Below, one piece after another: positions 1 to 5,246 of a stretch of 5,246 bases of DNA (its first letter is position 1; each line of letters starts with the position of its first letter). Below the pieces are notes generated by a model. It was not told the DNA's origin. It searched no databases and saw only the letters and a list, made by a program, of their open reading frames with translations. A program made the position numbers and the translations under genes. This DNA comes from an uncultured Bacteroidia bacterium (lineage in GTDB: Bacteria > Bacteroidota > Bacteroidia > Bacteroidales > UBA932). The DNA lies in contig CADBPH010000354.1 in assembly GCA_902796455.1 (NCBI GenBank), forward strand, positions 1-5,246. The letters are read 5' to 3'.

Positions 1-1643
1 ACGAAAGCACAGTCCCCCTTGCGGACCATGGCGTCCTTGCGGGCCGTCTTGTCCCCGGACTTCAGATACTCATCGAACCACTTGACTGCAAGGTCATAAT
101 TTCCCTCCTTGAAATAGCAGTAAGCGATATTGAGGGGGATCATTTTCCCTTCCGCCTTACCGTCCAGGGCGGAAATGTTGTACAGGTCGCTGTACAGGGC
201 ACGGGCCTGGGCGAACTGGTCGTCACGATAATACGACTCCGCCAGCCAGTAGCGGGCCAACTGGTTGAATCCCGAATGCCGGTCCGCATAGTAAGCCGCC
301 GCCTTCAGGCACGGAGCGGCGCTCCGCCAGGAACCGCTTTCAATCAACTGATTGGCACGCAGATAATTGGCCTTCATGTAGTTGTTCCGCATATTCGGAT
401 CCAACACATCGATATTGTCATACGCCGCGACCGCACCGGCATAATCGTGGTTGTACAGGGCGGCCAGGGCCATGTAGCTGTAAATCTGGTCTCCGCGGCC
501 TCCTTTCCCGTACTTGCCGATGTAATTCTCGAAGACAGACCCGTCATTGTTCAGGTCGAAAGAAAGCTTCGCCCAGTTGTAATAGGCATCTTCCTGCATC
601 TGCTTATCGAAGGCCACGCCCGCCGCATCCTTGAAAGCCTGCATGGCGGCCACCTTGTTCTTCGTCTGGATATAGCTGAAGCCCATCTGGTAATTGGCCA
701 CCTGGCCGAGCGAATCGGACCGGTCCGTCATCTTGCTGTAATTGTCGATCGCCCCCTGGTAATCGTCGAGGGCATACAGCAGGGACCCCGCATAGAAATA
801 ATCCCCGCGTCCCTTGGCATCACCGGCGCCGATCTTGTCGTAATACTCCTTGGCGCTGGCCGCATCTCCTTGCAGGAGGAAGGATTCCGAGATCATCCGG
901 GCCAGATGCGCCTTCCGTTCGTCGGGGACCTTGGCATACAGGCCGGGGCCCTTGGAAGACACATAGGCATAATCCTTCAGCATGAAGCGGCACTCCGCGA
1001 TGTAATAAGTCGAAATCTCCTCGAAACGGGGATCCTTGACCGACTGTTCGAACCAGCCCAGCGCATCCTTGAAGAACCCGTTTTCATAACAGATCATGCC
1101 CGAGGTATAGCGGGCCGGTGCCGTGAAGTCATTGAGCGGCAGGGCATCCACCTTCGCGAAACCGGAGAGGGCCCGGTCGGCATTCCCGGTTTCAAACTGG
1201 CAATACGCCTTCTTGAACAAGAATTCCGCTTTCTCCGCTTCGGAAATCCGCTCCTCGCGGAAGGAAGAGAACTGCTCGAGCGCCCCTTCGAAATCTTCTT
1301 CATCGAACAGGTTCAGTCCGTAGCGGAACCGGACGGAAGGCAGCAATCCCGAGAAGGGATAGCGGGAAGCATATTCTCCGATCCGTTTCTCATATCCGGG
1401 TTCCTTCAGGTATACCGAGCACAGCGTCGACATTCCCTCGCTGAACGCATCTTTGTCGGACACGCCGTCAAACAGCGCCCGTGCCCGGGAATACATGCCT
1501 TTCTCGAAAAACTCCACCCCCTGGCGGACCTGCCCTCCGGCATTGTCGCGGACTGCGCCGCCCACGGTCTGGGCGAACGCGGGAACCCCGGCCGAAAGCA
1601 CCATCAGGGCCGCAGCGGCAGCCGCAAAAAACTTCTTGCTCAT
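1..1643 (-). CDS. Secreted tetratricopeptide-repeat protein, C-terminal part missing (window edge)
   Basis: Reading down from the ATG at 1643-1641, the frame stays open for 547 codons to the left edge with no stop, so the gene is cut by the window rather than broken. Residues 1-24 form a clear Sec signal peptide: MSKK, a hydrophobic stretch with six alanines, then a PAFA cleavage site before Gln25. There is no lipobox cysteine, so a soluble periplasmic product is likely. The mature part is a chain of degenerate TPR helical pairs (small-x3-small, Ala and aromatic pattern). Examples lie at about residues 39-59 (GMYSRARALF), 183-205 (GFFKDALGWFEQS), 282-305 (DDYQGAIDNY) and 505-530 (GNYDLAVKWFDEYL). 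No enzymatic motif is visible. Bacteroidota commonly encode secreted TPR proteins of around 1000 residues, so roughly half may be present. TPR arrays are protein-binding scaffolds; a cell-envelope role is inferred, the partner unknown. It is divergent from ftsE. TPR assignment is firm; precise function is open. Confidence 0.88.
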   Translation of the reverse strand, partial: MSKKFFAAAAAALMVLSAGVPAFAQTVGGAVRDNAGGQVRQGVEFFEKGMYSRARALFDGVSDKDAFSEGMSTLCSVYLKEPGYEKRIGEYASRYPFSGLLPSVRFRYGLNLFDEEDFEGALEQFSSFREERISEAEKAEFLFKKAYCQFETGNADRALSGFAKVDALPLNDFTAPARYTSGMICYENGFFKDALGWFEQSVKDPRFEEISTYYIAECRFMLKDYAYVSSKGPGLYAKVPDERKAHLARMISESFLLQGDAASAKEYYDKIGAGDAKGRGDYFYAGSLLYALDDYQGAIDNYSKMTDRSDSLGQVANYQMGFSYIQTKNKVAAMQAFKDAAGVAFDKQMQEDAYYNWAKLSFDLNNDGSVFENYIGKYGKGGRGDQIYSYMALAALYNHDYAGAVAAYDNIDVLDPNMRNNYMKANYLRANQLIESGSWRSAAPCLKAAAYYADRHSGFNQLARYWLAESYYRDDQFAQARALYSDLYNISALDGKAEGKMIPLNIAYCYFKEGNYDLAVKWFDEYLKSGDKTARKDAMVRKGDCAF

Positions 1644-1660
1644 GTTCCTTTAAATTTCTA

Positions 1661-1668
1661 CAAATTTA
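1661..1668 (-). promoter_or_regulatory. Candidate -7 promoter element for the TPR gene
   Basis: On the minus strand this reads TAAATTTG, an exact match to the Bacteroidota -7 consensus TAnnTTTG. It ends 17 nt before the TPR start codon, so the leader would be roughly 10-12 nt. No TTTG was found at the expected -33 spacing (about 20 nt upstream). An AAAGGAA run lies only 1 nt from the ATG, too close for a normal Shine-Dalgarno site. The position supports the call; the missing -33 box weakens it. Confidence 0.45.
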
Positions 1669-1682
1669 GCCAAAAAAACTCG

Positions 1683-1690
1683 TATATTTG
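1683..1690 (+). promoter_or_regulatory. Candidate -7 promoter element for ftsE-nth
   Basis: TATATTTG matches the Bacteroidota -7 consensus TAnnTTTG exactly. It lies 44 nt upstream of the ftsE ATG, which would give a leader of around 40 nt. No TTTG box is present at about 20 nt upstream; the nearest AT-rich stretch there is part of the opposing TPR promoter. Only 14 bp separate it from the minus-strand element, so the two promoters would be back to back and probably share regulation or compete for polymerase. Confidence 0.45.
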
Positions 1691-1700
1691 TATGTTGTGC

Positions 1701-1713
1701 CTCAATAATTGAG
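1701..1713. promoter_or_regulatory. 13-bp palindrome in the presumed ftsE leader (possible operator)
   Basis: CTCAATAATTGAG is a perfect inverted repeat with 6-bp arms around a single central base. It starts 10 nt downstream of the candidate -7 element and so would lie at or just after the transcription start. As RNA the one-base loop is too small for the full stem to form, so a dimeric DNA-binding protein is the more natural reading than a hairpin. No regulator is encoded in the window. A 6-bp arm can arise by chance in AT-rich DNA. Confidence 0.25.
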
Positions 1714-1734
1714 CCATTCCAATCCCTTTTTTGC

Positions 1735-2466
1735 ATGGAAGACACCCTTACCCCCTCCGCGGCTGTCCGTCCGTTGGTCACATTCGAGGCGGCCGACATC
1801 ACCAATGGCGAAGACACCGTCATTTACGGCCTGAACATGGAAGTGAATCCGGGCGATTTCGTCTATATCGTCGGGAAAGTCGGGACCGGCAAAACCTCCC
1901 TGATCCGTACCATGATTGCCGAGCATCCCCTCGGCGGCGGAAAAGGGTCCGTATGCGGATTCGACCTGACCACGATCCGGGAAAAAGAAATTCCCTTCCT
2001 GCGCCGGAAAATCGGCGTGGTGTTCCAGGATTTCCAGTTGCTGACCGACCGCACCGTGGAAGACAACCTGTCCTTCGTCCTGCGGGCCACCGGATGGAAA
2101 GACGCCGATGCCATCCAGGAACGCATCAAAGAGGTACTGGAGGATGTCGGCATGGGCGGAAAGGCCCACAAGCGCCCCCATCAGCTCTCCGGCGGCGAAC
2201 AACAGCGCATCGCCATCGCCCGCGCCCTGCTGAACCGCCCAGCGATCATCATTGCGGATGAACCGACCGGCAACCTCGACCTCGAGACGGCCGACGGCAT
2301 CATGCGGCTGCTCCGCAGCATCAACCAGGAAGGCACGGCCATCATCATGGTCACCCACAACCGGGCGATCTTCGAAAAATACCGGGGACGGGTCATGGTC
2401 TGCAAAGACGAAACCTGCATCCTCCAGAAAGACGACGAGGTCATCGACCTCGCCCTGACCATCTGA
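1735..2466 (+). CDS. ftsE: FtsE-type ABC transporter ATP-binding protein
   Basis: This 243-residue protein is a complete ABC nucleotide-binding domain. Walker A is GKVGTGKT (47-54), the Q-loop is VVFQDFQLL (95-103, Gln98), the signature is LSGGEQQR (151-158), Walker B is IIIADEP (171-177, Glu176 catalytic), the D-loop is NLD (180-182), and the H-loop is His208 in VTHN. The FQDFQLL and ADEPTGNLD strings fit the FtsE/LolD/MacB branch, and the GKVGTGKT P-loop is a form I associate with Bacteroidota FtsE. In the known system FtsE sits on the inner face of the cytoplasmic membrane with FtsX and drives septal peptidoglycan hydrolase activation. No FtsX-like permease is nearby; in Bacteroidota ftsX usually lies elsewhere, so this is expected. 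The ATG at 1735 is the only good start, since the next Met (35) would remove strand 1. It has about 14 residues more N-terminally than E. coli FtsE, and no Shine-Dalgarno site. nth follows after 6 nt. A LolD-like lipoprotein or other permease ATPase is the main alternative. Confidence 0.87.
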   Translation: MEDTLTPSAAVRPLVTFEAADITNGEDTVIYGLNMEVNPGDFVYIVGKVGTGKTSLIRTMIAEHPLGGGKGSVCGFDLTTIREKEIPFLRRKIGVVFQDFQLLTDRTVEDNLSFVLRATGWKDADAIQERIKEVLEDVGMGGKAHKRPHQLSGGEQQRIAIARALLNRPAIIIADEPTGNLDLETADGIMRLLRSINQEGTAIIMVTHNRAIFEKYRGRVMVCKDETCILQKDDEVIDLALTI

Positions 2467-2472
2467 GCCGCC

Positions 2473-3147
2473 ATGACAAAAAAAGAGCGATTCGCCGCAG
2501 TAACAGCCTGGTTTTCAGAGAACATGCCTGCTCCGCAGACGGAGCTGCACTACACCAATCCTTTCCAGCTGCTGATTGCCGTCATCCTGTCCGCCCAATG
2601 CACGGACAAACGGGTCAACATGACCGTCCCGCCCCTTTTCGAGCGCTTCCCCACCCCCGAATCCCTGGCGGAAGCCTCTTTCGATGAAGTATATCCCTTC
2701 ATCAAAAGCATCTCCTATCCCAACAGCAAGACGCAGCACCTGATTGACATGGCGAAAAAACTGGTCGCCGACTTCGGCTCGGAGGTCCCGTCCGACATAG
2801 ACGCCCTGATGACCCTGCCCGGCGTCGGCCGCAAAACCGCCAATGTCATCGCCTCCATCGTCTATGACCAGCCGGTCATTGCCGTCGACACCCATGTCTT
2901 CCGGGTTTCCCACCGCATCGGGCTCTCCGACGGAAAGACCCCGCATGCCGTCGAAACCGACCTGGAGAAATATTTCGCCCCGGCCGACAGGGCCAGGGCG
3001 CATCATTGGCTCATCCTCCACGGACGATATGTCTGTACGGCGCGGAATCCGAAATGCGGAGACTGCGGCCTGAAAGCCTACTGCACGAATTGGTCGCGCA
3101 GCAACCCGATCTTGGCGTCGGCGTCATCGCCGGCCGCACCGAAATAG
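2473..3147 (+). CDS. nth: Endonuclease III (DNA glycosylase/AP lyase)
   Basis: This bifunctional base-excision repair enzyme removes oxidised pyrimidines and cleaves the abasic site by beta-elimination. The 224-residue protein aligns almost without gaps to E. coli Nth (211 residues) by eye. The helix-hairpin-helix is [12 protein letters not shown] (115-126), with catalytic Lys121 and Asp139 (AVDTHVFRV), matching E. coli Lys120 and Asp138. [12 protein letters not shown] (177-188) leads into the [4Fe-4S] motif C-x6-C-x2-C-x5-C at Cys188, 195, 198 and 204. CTD at 43-45 replaces the E. coli ATD. The gene begins 6 nt after the ftsE stop, so the two are very likely co-transcribed. The odd part is the end: 20 residues follow Cys204 where E. 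coli has 8. This Ser/Ala/Pro-rich tail, with the Cys204 codon itself, is antisense to the 3' end of the mutase gene. The tail is probably unstructured. Family assignment is close to certain. Confidence 0.97.
   Translation: MTKKERFAAVTAWFSENMPAPQTELHYTNPFQLLIAVILSAQCTDKRVNMTVPPLFERFPTPESLAEASFDEVYPFIKSISYPNSKTQHLIDMAKKLVADFGSEVPSDIDALMTLPGVGRKTANVIASIVYDQPVIAVDTHVFRVSHRIGLSDGKTPHAVETDLEKYFAPADRARAHHWLILHGRYVCTARNPKCGDCGLKAYCTNWSRSNPILASASSPAAPK
3078..3147. other. Tail-to-tail coding overlap of nth and the mutase gene
   Basis: Both strands are coding for 70 bp. The plus strand gives the last residues of Nth, from within the codon for Ala202 to the TAG at 3145-3147. The minus strand gives about the last 22 residues of the mutase and its TAG at 3080-3078. 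The TGC codon for the fourth Fe-S cysteine of Nth (3082-3084) pairs with parts of the last two mutase codons (Val553, Gln554). The overlap leaves no non-coding space for a terminator between the converging genes, and I see no GC-rich hairpin followed by a T run on either strand here. Confidence 0.9.
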
Positions 3148-4742
3148 AACTTGATCTTCGGCTCGGTTCCGGAAGGGCGCACGGACACCACATCTCCGGC
3201 TTCGTCAAAGAACTGCAGCACATTGGATTTCGGCAGTCCGGTCTTCTCCGGCTCATTGTAATCGATCACGCGGGTCACCTTCGAACCGGCCAGTTCCACC
3301 GGCGGATTCCGGCGCATGTCCGCCATGATCTGCTGGATTTCCTCCGCCCCGCTCTTTCCCTTGCGGACGAGCGAAGTCAAGCCCTCTTTGCGGTATCCGA
3401 ACTCCTTGTAAATCCGCTGCATCAACTGATACAGTGTCATCCCCTGCTCAGCCGCCCAGGCTGCACATTCGGCAACCATGCAGCATGAAATCGGCGCATC
3501 CTTGTCGCGGACGAATTCGCCCACATTGAACCCGAAACTCTCCTCGCCGCCGCAGATGAATTCCGCGGAACCTTCGTTGCGCCGCACCACGTCGGCAATG
3601 TATTTGAACCCCGTCAGGACATTGTAGCACTTCACCCCGAAATGCGCCGCAATCTGCGCGATCAATTCGGTCGTAACGATGGTCTTCACCACATACTGCC
3701 GGCCGTCCAGTTTACCCAGCTCCTGCCACCGGGTCAGGATGTAATAGGTCAGCATCGCAGCCGTCTGGTTACCATTGAACTGGACCATCCGGCCGGCATC
3801 GTCACGGACGGCAATGCCCATCCGGTCCGCGTCCGGATCGGTCGCCATGACCAGGTCCGCGCTGACTTCATCCGCCTTGGCCAGCGCCATCTTCATGGCC
3901 GCCGGCTCCTCCGGATTGGGAGAAACCACCGTCGGGAAGTTCCCGTCGCTCACATCCTGCTCGGGAATATGATAGATATTCTTGAATCCCAAGCGGTTCA
4001 GACATTCGGGAACAATCCGCACCCCGCAACCGTGAAGCGGCGTGTAGACAATCTTCATGTCCGCATGGCGGGTCCGCGCGAGCGGAGACAGCATCAGCGT
4101 CAGGACATCCTGCATGTAAGCCTCGTCCATCTCCTTGCCCATCAATTCAATCTCTCCGCAAGTCTCACCCGGGGAAAACTTCACCTGACCGGGATCCGTG
4201 ATTTTCGCCACCTCGGCAACGATGTCCTTGTCCACCGGCGAAGTGATCTGCGCGCCGTCGCTCCAGAAAACCTTGTAACCGTTGTATTCCTTCGGATTGT
4301 GGGACGCCGTGATCATCACGCCGGCCGTCGCCCCCTTGGCCCGGACCGCATAGCTCAGCAGCGGAATCGGACGGATATTGTCAAACAGATAAACATGGAT
4401 CCCATTGGCGGACAACACATCCGCCGTGATCCGGGCAAACTGCTTGCTGTTGTTCCGGCTGTCGTACGAAATACAGACACGGATGTCCGTATCCTCCACA
4501 TGGGAGAGGATATAATTCGCCAGGCCCTGGGTGGCCATGCCGACCGTGTATTTATTCATCCGGTTCGTCCCCACGCCCATGATTCCGCGGAGGCCGCCGG
4601 TCCCGAATTCCAGGTTCCGGTAAAACGCATCCTCGAACCCGGCCGGGTCCTCATTCCGCAATTCAATGATCTGTCCCTTCGTCATGGGATCGAAATCGCC
4701 GTCCAGCCACTGCTGGGCAACGGCCCTGTAATCTTGTGCCAT
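3078..4742 (-). CDS. Phospho-sugar mutase (phosphoglucomutase/phosphomannomutase family)
   Basis: This is a 554-residue alpha-D-phosphohexomutase, a cytoplasmic enzyme that interconverts hexose 1- and 6-phosphates through a phosphoserine and feeds sugar nucleotide synthesis and glycogen turnover. All four family signatures are present. The phosphoserine loop is TASHNP (145-150, Ser147), the Mg-binding loop is DPDADR (302-307), the sugar-binding loop is GEES (399-402), and the phosphate-binding loop is RPSGTEPK (522-529). FGTGGLRGIMGVG (46-58) near the N-terminus is typical of the long PgcA-like subgroup. As I recall it, Bacteroidota members are about 580 residues; the shortfall seems to lie around 485-545, in domain 4, but the final helix remains. 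The sequence cannot separate glucose from mannose specificity, so I give no symbol. The ATG at 4742 has no Shine-Dalgarno site. The stop (TAG, 3080-3078) lies inside nth, and the 5' end is divergent from the methyltransferase gene. Confidence 0.95.
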   Translation of the reverse strand: MAQDYRAVAQQWLDGDFDPMTKGQIIELRNEDPAGFEDAFYRNLEFGTGGLRGIMGVGTNRMNKYTVGMATQGLANYILSHVEDTDIRVCISYDSRNNSKQFARITADVLSANGIHVYLFDNIRPIPLLSYAVRAKGATAGVMITASHNPKEYNGYKVFWSDGAQITSPVDKDIVAEVAKITDPGQVKFSPGETCGEIELMGKEMDEAYMQDVLTLMLSPLARTRHADMKIVYTPLHGCGVRIVPECLNRLGFKNIYHIPEQDVSDGNFPTVVSPNPEEPAAMKMALAKADEVSADLVMATDPDADRMGIAVRDDAGRMVQFNGNQTAAMLTYYILTRWQELGKLDGRQYVVKTIVTTELIAQIAAHFGVKCYNVLTGFKYIADVVRRNEGSAEFICGGEESFGFNVGEFVRDKDAPISCCMVAECAAWAAEQGMTLYQLMQRIYKEFGYRKEGLTSLVRKGKSGAEEIQQIMADMRRNPPVELAGSKVTRVIDYNEPEKTGLPKSNVLQFFDEAGDVVSVRPSGTEPKIKFYFGAAGDDADAKIGLLRDQFVQ

Positions 4743-4749
4743 TTGCTGT

Positions 4750-4758
4750 CAAATTCTA
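4750..4758 (-). promoter_or_regulatory. Weak candidate -7 element for the mutase gene
   Basis: On the minus strand this reads TAGAATTTG, the TAnnTTTG pattern with one extra spacer base. It ends 7 nt before the mutase ATG, which would make the transcript nearly leaderless. No TTTG box is found at the -33 spacing. It is the best candidate in a 71-bp gap but deviates from consensus. Confidence 0.22.
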
Positions 4759-4798
4759 ATCTACCCCGCGAATTTACGTTTTTTTGCCGGATAATGCG

Positions 4799-4806
4799 TA
4801 TTTTTG
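4799..4806 (+). promoter_or_regulatory. Candidate -7 promoter element for the methyltransferase gene
   Basis: TATTTTTG matches TAnnTTTG exactly. A TTTA at 4773-4776, 22 bp upstream, is a three-of-four match to the TTTG -33 box at slightly long spacing. The element ends only 7 nt before the ATG at 4814, so the start point would fall almost on the start codon and the mRNA would be leaderless or nearly so. The region is T-rich, which raises the chance of a random match. Confidence 0.35.
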
Positions 4807-4813
4807 GGCGCAA

Positions 4814-5246
4814 ATGACAGACAGATTCACCCAGTTCATCCTGCAACATGCAGACGAAGACCCCGCCCGGCTCCTCTTGGCTCGGCAGCGGTGGCCCGAC
4901 ATCGACATGGACCTGGCTGTCAGGACCATCCGCGCACGGAGCCGCATCCGCAAGAAATTGCCTTCCTGGTGGGAAGCCACCGGAACCGTCTATCCGACAG
5001 ACCTCTGCACGCAGCAGTGCAGCAGCGAAGATACAGCCCGCTACAAGGCGGAAACGGCCGGCAGGATTGTTTCCGCAGACGGAAAGACGCCCGACTTGCT
5101 GGCCGACCTTACCGGCGGACTCGGTGTAGACTCGGCCGCCTTCGCCCGCGTCTTCCGGCAGGTCCGCTACAATGAACGGGACCCCCTGCTCGCCCGCTGG
5201 GCACCCCGCAACTTCGAGGCCCTCGGCCTGCATAACATCTCATGCC
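4814..5246 (+). CDS. PG_1098-type class I SAM-dependent methyltransferase, 3' part missing (window edge)
   Basis: The ATG at 4814 opens a frame of 144 codons that runs off the right edge without a stop. Residues 1-50 are a helical N-terminal segment. LCTQQCSSEDTARYKAE (64-80) matches the conserved EQCSSE-x-TA-x-YKA block that precedes the fold in this family. DLTGGLGVDSAAF (98-110) is motif I, the glycine loop that binds S-adenosylmethionine; relatives usually have GGFGVDF. YNERDPLLARWAPRNFEALGL (119-139) is strand 2 with acidic Glu121, expected to contact the SAM ribose. In full-length relatives, such as Porphyromonas PG_1098, a ferredoxin-like and a THUMP-like domain follow; those would lie beyond the window. 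THUMP domains bind RNA, so an RNA methyltransferase is inferred; the target is unknown. The start is favoured because it keeps the whole N-terminal helix and sits just after a promoter-like element. There is no Shine-Dalgarno site. Confidence 0.85.
   Translation, partial: MTDRFTQFILQHADEDPARLLLARQRWPDIDMDLAVRTIRARSRIRKKLPSWWEATGTVYPTDLCTQQCSSEDTARYKAETAGRIVSADGKTPDLLADLTGGLGVDSAAFARVFRQVRYNERDPLLARWAPRNFEALGLHNISC

Noticed and set aside
276..1712. A 478-codon open frame on the plus strand opposite the TPR gene
   Set aside because: It is antisense to a convincing signal-peptide and TPR reading frame and has no recognisable domain. Long antisense frames are common opposite GC-rich genes.
1702..2358. 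A 218-codon minus-strand frame opposite ftsE
   Set aside because: It is a shadow of a complete ABC ATPase with all motifs, and has no signal or domain of its own.
2515..3021. A 168-codon minus-strand frame opposite nth
   Set aside because: The plus strand encodes a full endonuclease III with catalytic and Fe-S residues; the antisense frame resembles nothing known to me.
4781..4806. T-rich stretches in the mutase-methyltransferase gap as a terminator
   Set aside because: No GC-rich inverted repeat precedes the T runs, and both flanking genes start rather than end here, so a terminator is not expected.
3642..4817. A 391-codon plus-strand frame opposite the mutase gene, running through the intergenic gap
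   Set aside because: The minus strand encodes all four phosphohexomutase signatures. The antisense product is rich in Arg, His and Val with no family resemblance, as expected of a shadow frame.
4682..5233. A 183-codon minus-strand frame spanning the mutase start, the gap and the methyltransferase
   Set aside because: It runs through an AT-rich divergent promoter gap and opposes the conserved QCSSE and DLTGG motifs of the methyltransferase; it shows no domain.
1..5246. CRISPR array, insertion sequence, tRNA/rRNA or riboswitch
   Set aside because: No regularly spaced repeats, transposase-like frame or terminal inverted repeats were seen. The only non-coding gaps (91, 6 and 71 bp) are too short for most structured RNAs and show no tRNA-like folding.

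Overview
The window looks like ordinary chromosomal housekeeping DNA from a GC-rich member of the Bacteroidota, probably order Bacteroidales. Three things point there. The protein families are typical: an FtsE-type ATPase without an adjacent FtsX, a long secreted TPR protein, and a PG_1098-type methyltransferase with the DLTGG...GVD motif. No start codon has a convincing Shine-Dalgarno site. The short AT-rich intergenic gaps carry matches to the Bacteroidota -7 promoter element TAnnTTTG. Base composition is clearly GC-rich by eye (high 50s percent, not computed), which would fit Alistipes-like or uncultured Bacteroidales better than Bacteroides. The genus is not established.

Layout: (1) 1-1643, minus strand: N-terminal 547 codons of a secreted tetratricopeptide-repeat protein that continues past the left edge. 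(2) 1644-1734: divergent promoter region with back-to-back -7 elements and a 13-bp palindrome in the presumed ftsE leader. (3) 1735-3147, plus strand: a two-gene unit, ftsE followed after 6 nt by nth (endonuclease III). (4) 3078-4742, minus strand: a phosphoglucomutase/phosphomannomutase-family enzyme whose 3' end overlaps the 3' end of nth by 70 bp. (5) 4743-4813: a second AT-rich divergent gap. (6) 4814-5246, plus strand: the first 144 codons of a SAM-dependent methyltransferase that runs off the right edge.

The genes serve separate core functions: envelope/division (ftsE, possibly the TPR protein), base-excision repair (nth), sugar-phosphate metabolism (mutase) and probably RNA methylation. 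No single pathway joins them. Transcription units alternate: divergent at 1644-1734, convergent at 3078-3147, divergent at 4743-4813. No mobile element, CRISPR array, RNA gene or phage trace is visible, and I found no credible new system. The most unusual feature is the tail-to-tail overlap in which the last Fe-S cysteine codon of nth lies opposite the last sense codons of the mutase gene.
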